Below, one piece after another: positions 31,408-40,414 of a stretch of 64,000 nt of DNA. Position numbers and translations under genes: made by a program. The stretch comes from Actinomycetota bacterium (GTDB lineage: Bacteria > Actinomycetota > Thermoleophilia > Gaiellales > Gaiellaceae). The notes under the pieces are model-generated. The model was not told the origin of the DNA. It searched no databases and saw only the letters and a program-made list of their open reading frames with translations. Location: NCBI GenBank assembly GCA_004366385.1, contig SIRU01000033.1, positions 124,001 through 188,000 of the forward strand, read 5' to 3'. Each line of letters starts with the position of its first letter. Position 1 is the first letter of the stretch.

Positions 31408-32745
31408 ATGTCGCGCGCACACGGCGTGCTCGCAGCCCGCTCCGTCAGCAAGTCCTTCGCGGACACGGTCGTCCTCGACCGGGTCTCGCTCGTCGTGTCG
31501 CCGGGCAACCGGATCGGCGTCGTCGGGCCGAACGGGATCGGCAAGTCGACGCTGCTCCGCGTGCTGGCCGGGCTCGAGGAGCCGGACTCCGGGACGGTCG
31601 CACGCGAGCCCGCCGGACTCGGCGTCGCGTACTTCCCGCAGACGGCGGAGCCGAGCCCGCGCTCGGGTGGCGAGGCCGCGCGCGCGAAGCTCGAGGCGGT
31701 CATGGCATCCGACGCTGACGTCCTCCTTCTCGACGAGCCGACGAACGACCTCGACTTCGCAGGGCTGGAGCTGCTCGAGCGCTTCCTCGACGGCCATCGC
31801 GGCGGGCTGGTCGTGGTCTCCCACGATCGAGCGTTCCTCGAGCGCATGACGAGGATCGTCGAGCTGGAGCCGGAGACGCGGCGCGTGCGCGAGTACGCGG
31901 GCGGCTGGAGCGAGTTCGTGGCTCAGCGGCTGCGTGTGCGCGAGGGCGACGAGCGCGCGTACCGCCACCACGCGGACGAGCGCTCTCGGATCGAGGAGCA
32001 GATGCGCACGATGCGCCGCTGGGAGGAGCGCGGCTACGGCCAGGGCCGCAAGAAGAAGAAGACCAAGGACGTCGGCAAGCGCTACGAGAAGAAGCTCGCC
32101 CAACTCGACCCGGTCGAGAAGCCGTGGTCGCCGTGGCGCCTCCAGCTCTCGCTCGTGCCCGTGCGCCGTCCCGGAGACGTCGTCGCGCGGCTCGACGGCG
32201 CCGTGGTCGAGCGCGACGGCTTCCGGCTCGGGCCGCTCGATCTCGAGCTCCGGCACGGCGACCGGCTCGCGATCAGCGGGCGGAACGGCGCCGGGAAGTC
32301 CACGCTGCTGGACGCGCTCCTCGGCGAGCTTCCGCTGGCCGAGGGCACGCGCTGGCTCGGGCCGGGAGTCGTCATCGGCGCGCTGCCGCAGGGGGAAGGG
32401 CCGTTCGCGGGAGTCGAGCGGCTGCTCGACGTCTTCGCGGCGGAGTCGGGACTCGAGACCGGCGCGGCGCGCACGCTGCTCGCGAAGTTCGCGCTCGGCG
32501 CTGACGACGTCCTCCGTCGCGGATCGTCGCTCTCACCCGGCGAGCGCAGCCGCGCCACCCTCGCGCTGCTGGCCGCGCGCGGCGTGAACACGCTCGTCCT
32601 CGACGAGCCGACGAACCACCTCGACCTGGAAGCGGTCACGGAGCTCGAGACCGCGCTCGCGGGCTACGAGGGCACACTCGTCCTCGTGACGCACGACCGC
32701 CGGTTCCTCGAAGAGTTCGCCGCGACGATGACGCTCGAGCTCTAG
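31408..32745 (+). CDS. ABC-F family ATPase with reduced first NBD
   Basis: Soluble protein with two nucleotide-binding domains joined by a basic linker (GRKKKKTKDVGKRYEKKL), the layout of ribosome-acting ABC-F proteins that relieve stalling or give antibiotic resistance. NBD1: Walker A GPNGIGKST (40-48), Q-loop YFPQ, signature-like RSGGE, Walker B LLLDEPTNDLD. Only seven residues separate the Q-loop Gln from the signature, so the helical arm of NBD1 is almost absent. NBD2 is normal (GRNGAGKST, LSPGERSR, LVLDEPTNHLD). 445 residues is short for the family. AGGAGG precedes the ATG. Confidence 0.9.
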   Translation: MSRAHGVLAARSVSKSFADTVVLDRVSLVVSPGNRIGVVGPNGIGKSTLLRVLAGLEEPDSGTVAREPAGLGVAYFPQTAEPSPRSGGEAARAKLEAVMASDADVLLLDEPTNDLDFAGLELLERFLDGHRGGLVVVSHDRAFLERMTRIVELEPETRRVREYAGGWSEFVAQRLRVREGDERAYRHHADERSRIEEQMRTMRRWEERGYGQGRKKKKTKDVGKRYEKKLAQLDPVEKPWSPWRLQLSLVPVRRPGDVVARLDGAVVERDGFRLGPLDLELRHGDRLAISGRNGAGKSTLLDALLGELPLAEGTRWLGPGVVIGALPQGEGPFAGVERLLDVFAAESGLETGAARTLLAKFALGADDVLRRGSSLSPGERSRATLALLAARGVNTLVLDEPTNHLDLEAVTELETALAGYEGTLVLVTHDRRFLEEFAATMTLEL

Positions 32746-33608
32746 GCGGGGCGGCGAGCGGCGCGCGTCTCCTCGACGTCACGGGCGATCTGCGCGACGA
32801 GCTCCTCCTCCGACTCGAAGACCGCTTCGTCGCGGAGGCGCTCCCACAGCTCGACGACGAGCCGCCGGCCGTAGAGGTCGCCGTCGAAGTCGAGAAGGTA
32901 CGGCTCGATCCGGCGCTCCGTTCCGCCGTAGTGCGGGTTCGTGCCGATGGAGACGGCCGCGCGGTGGCCGAGCGCCTCGCCGGCGTAGATCCCGTGCTCC
33001 GGCACCGCCAGGTCCGGCTCGAGTTTCAGGTTCGCCGTCGGGAAGCCCAGCGTCCCGCCGCGCTGATGCCCCGCCACCACCACGCCGTCGAGCTCGAACG
33101 GCCGGCCCAGCATCTGCGCTGCGTGGACGACGTCTCCCTGCCCCAGCGCTGCCCGGATCGCCGTGGAAGACACGCCCTCGACTTCCTCCGGCACGACGAC
33201 GCGAAACCCGAGCCGCTCCAGCAGCGCGAGGTCGCCCGAGCGCCTGACGCCGAAGCGGAAGTCCTCGCCCGCGACGACCGCCTCCGCGCCGGTCGCGCGC
33301 AGGTAGCGCCCTGCGAACTCCTCCGGCTCGAGCTGCTGGAGCTCGGGTGTGAACGCGGCGACGAGCGCGTCGTCCACGCCTGCGTCGTCGAGCAGCTCGA
33401 GACGGCGCTCGAGCGTCGTCAGCAGGTCGACCCTGTTCCCGAGTGCGATCCGCGGATGCGGGTCGAACGTGATCACGGTCGGCCTCAAGCCAGTCGCCCG
33501 CGCGGCGTCGAGCACCGCGCGATGTCCGCGGTGGACGCCGTCGAACGACCCGATCGCGACCGCGCGCGGGACGCGTTCGAGCTCCTCGGGCGCGTGAACG
33601 ATCCTCAC
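32742..33608 (-). CDS. ribF: Bifunctional riboflavin kinase/FMN adenylyltransferase
   Basis: Makes FMN and FAD from riboflavin. The N-terminal adenylyltransferase domain has AVAIGSFDGVHRGHRAVL and ITFDPHPR, then GEDFRFGVRRSGD and VSSTAIRAAL. The C-terminal riboflavin kinase domain has GTLGFPTANLKLE, GIYAG and IGTNPHYGGTERRIEPYLLDF. The 288 residues are near the usual 300. The GTG overlaps the truB stop as GTGA; the TAG stop shares CTAG with the converging ABC-F gene. Confidence 0.96.
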   Translation of the reverse strand: MRIVHAPEELERVPRAVAIGSFDGVHRGHRAVLDAARATGLRPTVITFDPHPRIALGNRVDLLTTLERRLELLDDAGVDDALVAAFTPELQQLEPEEFAGRYLRATGAEAVVAGEDFRFGVRRSGDLALLERLGFRVVVPEEVEGVSSTAIRAALGQGDVVHAAQMLGRPFELDGVVVAGHQRGGTLGFPTANLKLEPDLAVPEHGIYAGEALGHRAAVSIGTNPHYGGTERRIEPYLLDFDGDLYGRRLVVELWERLRDEAVFESEEELVAQIARDVEETRAARRPA

Positions 33609-34255
33609 GCGAGCCTCGCGAGCGCGTCCTCGACCGGGATGATCCGCTCCTCGTCCGCCTCCTCCACGCGAAACGGCCCGATCTCCGTCCGCCGCAGCGA
33701 GACGCAGTGCCCGCCGAGCGCGTCCGCGATCGCGCGCACGTACGTCCCCGAGGAGACGAGCAGGTCGAGCTCCACGACGCCGTCCTCGTAGCCCTCCAGC
33801 CGGAGCTCGTGCACGGTCGACCGCCGCACCGGCATCTCGACCGCGACGCCCTGCCGGTGCAGCTCGTACGCCCGCCGCCCGCCGATCTTCACCGCCGACG
33901 CCGCCGGGATCGGGAGCTCGACCTCACCGCGCAGCTCGTCCAGCGCCGCCTCGAGATCCGCCAGCGGCTCGTGCTCGTCCACCACCTCACCCTCGCGATC
34001 GCCCGTCGTCGTCGTCCGCGAGAGGTCGATCTCCGTCCGGTAGCGCTTGTCGAGCCCGACGAACCGCCCCTGCAACCGCGTCGCCGCTCCCGACAGGAGC
34101 AAGAGCAGCCCCGAAGCGAACGGGTCGAGCGTCCCCGCGTGCCCCGTCCGCGCGCCCGTCCGCCGCCGCACGGCCGCCACGATGTCGAACGAGGTCGGGC
34201 CGACCGGCTTGTCGACGAGCAGGATCCCGCTAGGCGAGAGCGCTCGCGGCAGCAT
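33605..34255 (-). CDS. truB: tRNA pseudouridine synthase B (short form)
   Basis: Makes pseudouridine 55 in the tRNA T-loop. Catalytic Asp44 is in GHAGTLDPFASG, preceded by LLVDKPVGPTSFD, and later motifs KRYRTEIDL, VSSGTYVRAIADALG and LRRTEIGPF are present. At 216 residues it lacks the C-terminal PUA-like domain of the E. coli enzyme (314), as some actinobacterial forms do. It overlaps the nrnA end by 26 bases and is coupled to ribF. Confidence 0.94.
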   Translation of the reverse strand: MLPRALSPSGILLVDKPVGPTSFDIVAAVRRRTGARTGHAGTLDPFASGLLLLLSGAATRLQGRFVGLDKRYRTEIDLSRTTTTGDREGEVVDEHEPLADLEAALDELRGEVELPIPAASAVKIGGRRAYELHRQGVAVEMPVRRSTVHELRLEGYEDGVVELDLLVSSGTYVRAIADALGGHCVSLRRTEIGPFRVEEADEERIIPVEDALARLA

Positions 34256-35228
34256 GCTCGAACTCGTCGACGATGAACTGCTTCAGGTCTTCCAGCGAGA
34301 GCTCGCTCGAGAAACCCGCGGCCTGCCGGTGGCCCCCGCCCCCGCTCTTGCGCGCGATCACGGAGACGTCGATCTCGTCCACGGACGCGCGCAGCGACAC
34401 GCGGTGCCGCGGCCCGTCCCCGCTCGGCGGCTGGCGGATCAGGGCAGCCACGATCGCGCCCTCGACCGCGCGCAGGTAGTCGATGATCCCCTCCGAGTAC
34501 GGCTCCACCGCGCCGACCTCGCCGAAGTCCTCCTTGCGCAGGTGCGAGATGACGAGCCGCCCGCCCGCGTGCACCTCCGCCCGCTCGAGCGCGCGCGCGA
34601 GGAGCTTCAGCTTCGCGAACTGGACGGTCTCGTACACGGTCTGGAAGACCTTGTGCCAGTCGGCGCCGGCCTCGATCAGGTCGGCGGCGAGCCGCAGGGC
34701 CTTCGGGCTCGTGTTCGCGTACTGGAAGCGGCCCGTGTCGGTGACGAGCGCGACGTACAGCGGCTCCGCGATCTCGGGCGTGAGCTCGACATCGAGCTCG
34801 CGGAAGACGTCCGCGAGGATCTCGCCCGTCGAGGACGCGTCCGGGACGATGAGGTTCACGTCGCCGAAGCGCGTGTTGTCGTGGTGGTGGTCGATGTCGA
34901 CTGTGAACGGCGCGTCGGCGAGCAGCGAGGGATCCGGCCCGAGCCGCTCCTCTTTCGCGCAGTCGACGGCCACGAGCACGCGCTGCGCGTGGTCGGCCGG
35001 AGTCTCGCGGTGGACGCCGTCGAGCGCGAGGAACCCGTACTCGCCCGGGAGCGGCGCCTGCCCAGGGACGAACATCGCGCTGTCCTTCCCGAGCTGCGTC
35101 AGGGCGAGGTGCATCGCGAGCAGCGACCCGAGCGCATCGCCGTCCGGGTTCTCGTGCGACGCGACCAGGAAACGCTCGTTCTCCCTGAGCGCGGCCACGA
35201 CCGCGTCCATGTCACTCGTCTTCGTCAC
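34230..35228 (-). CDS. nrnA: DHH/DHHA1 phosphoesterase, NrnA-like
   Basis: Nano-RNase/pAp phosphatase-type enzyme that degrades very short RNAs and 3'-phosphoadenosine 5'-phosphate; some relatives hydrolyse pApA. The 332-residue protein has SHENPDGDALGS, VAVDCAKEE, VDIDHHHDN, VTDTGRF and the DHHA1 substrate motif GGGGHRQAAG. GGAGGAG lies five bases before the GTG at 35228, which decides this start over the downstream ATG at 35210. It overlaps rbfA by 17 bases. Confidence 0.93.
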   Translation of the reverse strand: MTKTSDMDAVVAALRENERFLVASHENPDGDALGSLLAMHLALTQLGKDSAMFVPGQAPLPGEYGFLALDGVHRETPADHAQRVLVAVDCAKEERLGPDPSLLADAPFTVDIDHHHDNTRFGDVNLIVPDASSTGEILADVFRELDVELTPEIAEPLYVALVTDTGRFQYANTSPKALRLAADLIEAGADWHKVFQTVYETVQFAKLKLLARALERAEVHAGGRLVISHLRKEDFGEVGAVEPYSEGIIDYLRAVEGAIVAALIRQPPSGDGPRHRVSLRASVDEIDVSVIARKSGGGGHRQAAGFSSELSLEDLKQFIVDEFEHAAASALA

Positions 35229-35583
35229 GCTGCTCCTCCGCTGGCTCGGGCGGCGCGAGCTCGTCGATGAGCTGCCCGAGCCGCACGCCCCGCTCGACCG
35301 CGGGATCGTATTCGAAGGTGAGGACGGGCGTCCGCCGCAGCCCGAGCTCGCGCGCGACCTGCGCCTGGAGCACGCCGCGTGCGGCGGTGAGCCCCTCGAG
35401 CGTCTTCTCGCGCTCCTGCTCCGACCCGAGCACGCTGACGTACACCGTCGCCGTCGCGAAGTCCTTCGTCGCCTTCGCGCCGGTCACGGTGACGAAGCCG
35501 ATGCGCGGGTCCTTGAGCGTCGGGATCGCGTCCGAGAGCACCTGCCGGATCGCCTCGTCGACCCTGCGGCGCCGCTCACTCAC
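35212..35583 (-). CDS. rbfA: Ribosome-binding factor A
   Basis: KH-fold factor for 30S maturation. The 123-residue protein has the family pattern RVDEAIRQVLSDAI, DPRIGFVTVTGAKATKDFATATVYVSVLG and the C-terminal RRTPVLTFEYDPAVERG. The GTG at 35583 overlaps the end of the upstream DUF503 gene by eight bases. The acidic tail (PPEPAEEQRDEDE) is usual for this family. Confidence 0.94.
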   Translation of the reverse strand: MSERRRRVDEAIRQVLSDAIPTLKDPRIGFVTVTGAKATKDFATATVYVSVLGSEQEREKTLEGLTAARGVLQAQVARELGLRRTPVLTFEYDPAVERGVRLGQLIDELAPPEPAEEQRDEDE

Positions 35584-35875
35584 CGGGCCGCACCACCTCG
35601 CGCTCCGCCCGCAGGAGCTCGTACGCCTGCGAGCCGAGGTAGCGCTCGACGGCGTCGAGGTGCTCCTGGAGGTCGCGATGTCCGCGAGAGACGCACGCCA
35701 CCGTGAGCCGGGACCGCTGCCAGAGGTCGTGGTGGTCGACCTCCGCGACCGAGGCACCGAAGCGCTCGTGCAGCTGTGCCTTCGCCGAGGCCAGGTGCTT
35801 CCGCTTGCCCTTCAGCGACCCGGAGTCCGGGAAGTGCAGCTCGACGGTGAGGATGCCCACGTAGCCGCTCTCCAT
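35576..35875 (-). CDS. DUF503 family protein (YlxP-like)
   Basis: A 99-residue member of the DUF503/YlxP family, regularly found between infB and rbfA. Motifs: VGILTVELHFPDSGSLKGKRK and AEVDHHDLWQRSRLTVACVS. Its function is not established, though position suggests ribosome assembly or RNA handling. TACGAT lies 8 bases upstream of the ATG without a ribosome binding site. Confidence 0.9.
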   Translation of the reverse strand: MESGYVGILTVELHFPDSGSLKGKRKHLASAKAQLHERFGASVAEVDHHDLWQRSRLTVACVSRGHRDLQEHLDAVERYLGSQAYELLRAEREVVRPGE

Positions 35876-35883
35876 GCCACGGC

Positions 35884-35889
35884 ATCGTA
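35884..35889 (-). promoter_or_regulatory. -10 box before the DUF503 gene
   Basis: TACGAT on the minus strand, 8 bases before the ATG at 35875; an internal promoter in the nusA operon. Confidence 0.4.
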
Positions 35890-35899
35890 TGGGCGGGCG

Positions 35900-37897
35900 T
35901 TACGCGGATTCGTCGGACGTTGCGGGCGCGGCCGCTGCCGCCGGCTGCGGCTCGCCGAGATCCGTCCGCTCGACCGCGCGCGTCTCGAACGCCTCGAGGA
36001 CGTCGCCTTCCTTCACGTCGTTGAAGTTCTCGAGCAGGATCCCGCACTCGAAGCCCTCGGCGACTTCGCGGACGTCGTCCTTGAAGCGCTTGAGCTGCGC
36101 GATCGTCGTCTCGATGATCACGGTGCCGTCGCGGACGACGCGAACCTTCGCACCGCGGCGGACGACGCCGCTCGTGACCATGCAGCCGGCGATCGTCCCG
36201 AGGCGGGAGACCTTGAAGAGCGCGCGCACCTCGGCCTCGCCGAGCGTCTCCTCCGTCTCGACGGGCGAGAGCATCCCGACGAGCGCCTGCTGGATGTCCT
36301 CGGTGAGCTGGTAGATGACGCGGTAGGTGCGGATGTCGACGCCCTCCCGCTCCGCCAGCTGGCGGGCCTCCGCGCTCGGGCGCACGTTGAAGCCGAAGAC
36401 GAGCGCGTTCGACGCCGACGCGAGGTTCACGTCGTTCTCGGTGATCCCGCCGACGCCGGTGTGGATCACGTTCACGCGCACCTCGGAGTGCTGGATCTTC
36501 TGGAGCTCGCCGAGAAGCGCCTCGACCGAGCCCTGGACGTCGCCCTTGAGCACGATGTTCAGGTCCTGCACCGCACCGGCCTGGAGATCCTCGTGCAGCG
36601 TCTCCAGCGACACCCGGCGGCGCGGGCGCTGTGCGAGCTGCTCGCGGCGGAGCCGCTCGGCGCGTGTGTTCGCGAGATGCTTCGCCTGCCGCTCGTGCTC
36701 GACCGCGCGCACGAACTCGCCCGCGGACGGCGGCTTGTCGAACCCGAGCACCTCGACGGGCTCGCCCGGCTTCGCCTCCTGCACCTTCTCGCCGCGGTAG
36801 TCGTAGAGCGCGCGCACCTTCCCGGACGCGTCGCCCGCGACGATCGCATCGCCGACGTGGAGTGTCCCGCGGTGGACGAGGACGGTCGCGACGGGCCCGC
36901 GGCCGACGTCCAGGCGCGACTCGATGATCACGCCCGAGGCCTCGGCGTCCGGGTTCGCGCGCAGGTCGAGCTCCGCGTCCGCGACGAGGAGGATCTTCTC
37001 GAGCAGGTCGTCGAGGTTCGTCCGCTGCTTCGCGGAGACCTCGGAGAACTGCGTCGTGCCGCCCCAATCCTCGGGCTGGAGCCCCTCCGCGGCGAGCTCT
37101 GAGCGCACGCGGTCGGCGTTCGCGTCCGGGACGTCGATCTTGTTGACGGCGACGACGATCGGGACCTCGGCCGCGCGCGCATGCGAGATCGACTCTTTCG
37201 TCTGCGGCATGACGCCGTCGTCGGCGGCGACCACGAGCACCGCGATGTCCGTCACCTTCGCGCCGCGGGCGCGCATGGCCGTGAACGCCTCGTGGCCCGG
37301 CGTGTCGAGGAACGTGATCTTGCGGTCGTCGACCTCGGCCTGGTACGCGCCGATGTGCTGCGTGATCCCGCCCGCCTCGGTCTCGACCACGGCTGCCTGG
37401 CGAATCGCGTCCAGGAGCGTCGTCTTGCCGTGGTCGACGTGGCCCATGATCGTGACGACGGGCGGCCGCGGCGCGAGATCCTCCTCCGCGTCCTCGAACT
37501 CCGCCGGCTCGATCTCCTCCTCGGCGGCGTGCTTGATCGTGACCTCGCGCTTCAGCTCGGTCGCGATCAGCTCGACCTCCTCGTCGGAGAGCGTCTGGGT
37601 CGCCGTCCGCATCTGGCCGAGGCCCATGAGGATCTTGATCAGCTCACCCATCGGGACGCCGAGCGCGTGGGAGAGATCCTTGACGGTCGCGCCAGACTCG
37701 ACGGTGACCGGCCCGGTCGGCGGCGCCGCCGGCTGCTGCTGCTGGCGCGGCTGCCCGGTGCCCGTGCCGCCGGAGCGGTCACGCGGCTGGCGGCCCTCCC
37801 TGCTCCGCGCGCCTCCGCCCTCGATGACGACGCGCCGCTTCCGCCCGCCGGGTCCCTGGCGGGGTCGGATCGGGCGGTTGGGGCGATTACCGGCCAT
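35900..37897 (-). CDS. infB: Translation initiation factor IF-2
   Basis: GTPase that places initiator tRNA on the 30S subunit. The 665-residue protein has a short Arg/Gln/Pro-rich N-terminal region, the IF2-N motif [20 protein letters not shown], and the G domain with [18 protein letters not shown] and NKID. Domain II, the linker and C-terminal domain follow ([23 protein letters not shown]). It is shorter than the 900-1000-residue forms of Mycobacterium and Streptomyces. nusA is 29 bases upstream; ylxR, which normally lies between them, is missing. TACACT lies 9 bases before the ATG. Confidence 0.97.
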   Translation of the reverse strand: MAGNRPNRPIRPRQGPGGRKRRVVIEGGGARSREGRQPRDRSGGTGTGQPRQQQQPAAPPTGPVTVESGATVKDLSHALGVPMGELIKILMGLGQMRTATQTLSDEEVELIATELKREVTIKHAAEEEIEPAEFEDAEEDLAPRPPVVTIMGHVDHGKTTLLDAIRQAAVVETEAGGITQHIGAYQAEVDDRKITFLDTPGHEAFTAMRARGAKVTDIAVLVVAADDGVMPQTKESISHARAAEVPIVVAVNKIDVPDANADRVRSELAAEGLQPEDWGGTTQFSEVSAKQRTNLDDLLEKILLVADAELDLRANPDAEASGVIIESRLDVGRGPVATVLVHRGTLHVGDAIVAGDASGKVRALYDYRGEKVQEAKPGEPVEVLGFDKPPSAGEFVRAVEHERQAKHLANTRAERLRREQLAQRPRRRVSLETLHEDLQAGAVQDLNIVLKGDVQGSVEALLGELQKIQHSEVRVNVIHTGVGGITENDVNLASASNALVFGFNVRPSAEARQLAEREGVDIRTYRVIYQLTEDIQQALVGMLSPVETEETLGEAEVRALFKVSRLGTIAGCMVTSGVVRRGAKVRVVRDGTVIIETTIAQLKRFKDDVREVAEGFECGILLENFNDVKEGDVLEAFETRAVERTDLGEPQPAAAAAPATSDESA

Positions 37898-37906
37898 CAG
37901 CGGTCA

Positions 37907-37912
37907 AGTGTA
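37907..37912 (-). promoter_or_regulatory. -10 box before infB
   Basis: TACACT on the minus strand, 9 bases before the ATG at 37897, in the 29-base nusA-infB gap; no ribosome binding site. Confidence 0.4.
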
Positions 37913-37926
37913 GAGGCCGTCGTGAC

Positions 37927-39417
37927 TCAGTCCTCGTCCGGAGCGGGGTCCGACTCGGACGGTGCCTCGTCGGACGCCTCGCCCTCGGCCTCGACGACCG
38001 CTCCGACGGGCTCCGCCTCCGCGGTGGGAAGCTCGGGCTCCTCGGCGGGAGGCTCCCCGGTGAGTGCGGCCTCGGCAACGGTCTCGGGCTCGGGCTCGGT
38101 GACCTCCTGCACGCCGGCCTCTCCGACGACCGCACCGCCCGCGCCGTTGCCGTCGGCTGCGCCGGCGAGCTCCTGGTGCGCCGGCACGCCGCAGTACGCC
38201 GAGCCCGGGACGGCCGCGTTGGGGCAGCGCTTGCCGTTCGAGAGGATCGCGGCGCAGCGGCCGGAGTACTCCTCGTTGCTCGCGTCTCCGGCGAACGCCG
38301 CCTCGGCCTCGGCCTGCGCGAACTCGGACTCCGACTGGATGTCGATCTTCCAGCCGCAGAGCCGCGTCGCGAGGCGGGCGTTCAGGCCCTCCTTGCCGAT
38401 CGCGAGCGCGAGCTGGTCGTCCGGGACGATGACCGTCGCTTCCTTCGTCTCGTCGTCGATGTAGACCTCGCGCACGCGCGCCGGCGAGAGCGCCTTCGCG
38501 ACGAAGCGGGCCGGCTCCGTGTTCCACGGGATGATGTCGATCTTCTCGCCGCGGAGCTCGGACACGACCATGCGGACACGGGAGCCGCGCGGGCCGACGC
38601 ACGCGCCGACCGGGTCGACACCTTGCATGTGCGACTCGACCGCGATCTTCGACCGGTAGCCGGGCTCGCGCGCGACGCCGCGGATCTCCACGAGGCCGTC
38701 CGCGATCTCGGGCACCTCGAGCTCGAAGAGCGCGCGGATGAGCTCCGGGTCGCGCCGTGAGAGGATCACCTGCGGGCCCTTCGTGCCCGAGCGCACCTCG
38801 GCGATCACGGCCTTGATACGCGAGCCCTGCTCGTAGCGCTCGCCGTCGACCTGCTCGGAGCGCGGGAGCAGCGCCTCGACGCGGCCGAGGTCGACGAGGA
38901 CGTTGTTCCGGTCGCCCGCCTGCTGGACGATGCCGGTGACGACCTCGCCCTGGCGGTCGACGTACTCCTCGTACATGATCGCGCGCTCCGCCTCGCGGAT
39001 GCGCTGCTGGATGACCTGCTTCGCGGTCTGCGCGGCGATGCGGCCGAAGTCGTCGGGCGTGACGTCCGTGCGGACGATCTGACCCGGCGGCACCTGCGAC
39101 CAGTCGAGGTCGAGATCCTCGTCGGAGACGAGGGTGTGCTGGCGCTCGCCCGTCTCCTCCTCGATCCGCTCGAGCTCGGCGATGCGCGTCTCCCGCGCCT
39201 CCTCCACGAGGCGGACCTCGATGTCCTCCGGGATCTCGATCCCGTAGACGCGGAACTCGCCCTCGTCGTCGAGCTTGACCTCGGCGTGGCGGGACGCGTC
39301 GGGCGTCTTCTTGTACGCGGCGAGGAGCGCGTCCTCGAGCGCATCGATGAGGACGCCCTCCTCGATGCCCTTCTCGCGCTCGATCGCCTGAATGCCTTCG
39401 ATGATCTCCTGGCTCAT
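37927..39417 (-). CDS. nusA: Transcription factor NusA with Cys/His motif in an acidic tail
   Basis: Elongation, pausing and termination factor. The N-terminal RNAP-binding domain, S1 domain (TGIVQQAGDRNNVLVDLG) and KH domains (GACVGPRGSRVRMVVSEL; KEGLNARLATRLCGWKIDI) occupy about residues 1-350. Beyond them is a 145-residue extension: first Cys388-x9-Cys398-x10-Cys409-x4-His414 (GRCAAILSNGKRC, GSAYCGVPAH), then a Glu/Pro/Ala-rich acidic tail. The Cys/His pattern looks like a small zinc site; I do not know of it in standard NusA. GAGGGG precedes the ATG. Confidence 0.96.
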   Translation of the reverse strand: MSQEIIEGIQAIEREKGIEEGVLIDALEDALLAAYKKTPDASRHAEVKLDDEGEFRVYGIEIPEDIEVRLVEEARETRIAELERIEEETGERQHTLVSDEDLDLDWSQVPPGQIVRTDVTPDDFGRIAAQTAKQVIQQRIREAERAIMYEEYVDRQGEVVTGIVQQAGDRNNVLVDLGRVEALLPRSEQVDGERYEQGSRIKAVIAEVRSGTKGPQVILSRRDPELIRALFELEVPEIADGLVEIRGVAREPGYRSKIAVESHMQGVDPVGACVGPRGSRVRMVVSELRGEKIDIIPWNTEPARFVAKALSPARVREVYIDDETKEATVIVPDDQLALAIGKEGLNARLATRLCGWKIDIQSESEFAQAEAEAAFAGDASNEEYSGRCAAILSNGKRCPNAAVPGSAYCGVPAHQELAGAADGNGAGGAVVGEAGVQEVTEPEPETVAEAALTGEPPAEEPELPTAEAEPVGAVVEAEGEASDEAPSESDPAPDED

Positions 39418-39436
39418 GGTCTCAACCCCTCGTCGA

Positions 39437-39877
39437 TCAGGCTGTGCCGATCAGATTGGCTCGGACGATGGACTCGTACGGGATGCGGAGCTCCTTGCCG
39501 GACGTGGACAGCGTGACGGCGCCGTCCTCGGCGGCGAGCAGCTCGCCCTTGAAGCGGCTCTTGCCCTCGACGTCGCCGTCGGTTCGCAGGGAGACGCGCA
39601 GGCCGACCGCGGCTGCGAAGTGCTCGGGCTTGCGTAGCGGACGCTCGGGCCCCGGTGAGGACACGTCGATCGTGTAGTCGTCGCGGTACGCGTCGAGCAG
39701 GCGCGTCACGCGCGCGCAGAGGTCGTGGTCGACGCCGTCCGGATGGTCCACGTAGACGCAGAACCGGCTCGGCGAGAGCAGCTCGACCGCCAGCACCTCC
39801 ACCCCGGGCAGGCTGCGCTCGACCGCGGGTGCGATCTCGTCGGCGAGCGTGCGCTCCTTGGTGTACGTGGTGGTCAC
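39437..39877 (-). CDS. rimP: Ribosome maturation factor RimP
   Basis: Needed for 30S assembly. The 146-residue protein shows the RimP N-domain (VEVLAVELLSPSRFCVYVDHPDGVDHDLCARVTRLLDAY, given as short adjacent motifs VEVLAVEL and DGVDHDLC) and the motif YTIDVSSPGPERPLRKPEHF. GAGAGGG serves as ribosome binding site for the GTG and directly abuts an intrinsic terminator, so expression of rimP-nusA-infB is probably controlled by read-through. Confidence 0.94.
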   Translation of the reverse strand: MTTTYTKERTLADEIAPAVERSLPGVEVLAVELLSPSRFCVYVDHPDGVDHDLCARVTRLLDAYRDDYTIDVSSPGPERPLRKPEHFAAAVGLRVSLRTDGDVEGKSRFKGELLAAEDGAVTLSTSGKELRIPYESIVRANLIGTA

Positions 39878-39890
39878 GGAAAGGCCCTCT

Positions 39891-39920
39891 CAAAAACAAA
39901 TGGGCGCCGCGCGCCCATTT
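39891..39920 (-). terminator. Intrinsic terminator/attenuator before rimP-nusA-infB
   Basis: Minus-strand perfect 10-bp stem AAATGGGCGC/GCGCCCATTT with a three-base loop, followed by GTTTTTG. It ends next to the rimP ribosome binding site, about 14 bases from the GTG. It could be the dtd terminator, but a -10 box lies just upstream of it, so an attenuator is more likely. Confidence 0.8.
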
Positions 39921-39949
39921 CGTCCAGCCGGTGAAATGTGGTGCGCGGA

Positions 39950-39955
39950 AGTATA
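39950..39955 (-). promoter_or_regulatory. -10 box of the rimP-nusA-infB operon
   Basis: TATACT on the minus strand between the dtd stop and the terminator; no convincing -35. It would give a leader of about 66 bases that contains the terminator. Confidence 0.45.
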
Positions 39956-39973
39956 GCGAGAGACGAACGCCGG

Positions 39974-40414
39974 CTACGGAGCGTCCAGGACGATCGTCAC
40001 GGGGCCGTCGTTCACCAGCTCGACCTCCATGCGCGCGCCGAAGGCGCCGCGCGCGACGCGCACGCCCTCGGCCTCGAGCGCCGAGCAGAAGCGCTCGTAG
40101 AGCGGCTCCGCGACCTCGGGCGCGGCCGCGCCGGTGAAGCTCGGGCGGTTGCCCTTGCGCGTGTCCGCGATCAGCGTGAACTGGCTCACCACGAGCGCCT
40201 CGCCGCCGGTGTCGAGGAGCGAGCGGTCGAAGCGGCCGTCCTCGTTCTCGAAGACCCGTAGCCTCGCGACCTTCCCGGCGAGCCGTTCCGCCGTCGCGTC
40301 GCCGTCCCCGTCCCCGACCCCGAGCAGAATCGCGAGGCCGGCTCCGCACGCGCCGACGACGGCACCGTCGACTGTGACCGACGCCCTCCGGATCCGCTGC
40401 ACCACGGCTCGCAC
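39974..40414 (-). CDS. dtd: D-aminoacyl-tRNA deacylase
   Basis: Removes D-amino acids (and glycine from tRNA-Ala) from charged tRNA. The 146-residue protein has the opening [17 protein letters not shown], the catalytic [17 protein letters not shown] and the C-terminal [12 protein letters not shown], all typical. The GTG at 40414 follows GACAAT by six bases, a weaker leaderless-type signal. It diverges from the pilB-like gene. Confidence 0.95.
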   Translation of the reverse strand: MRAVVQRIRRASVTVDGAVVGACGAGLAILLGVGDGDGDATAERLAGKVARLRVFENEDGRFDRSLLDTGGEALVVSQFTLIADTRKGNRPSFTGAAAPEVAEPLYERFCSALEAEGVRVARGAFGARMEVELVNDGPVTIVLDAP

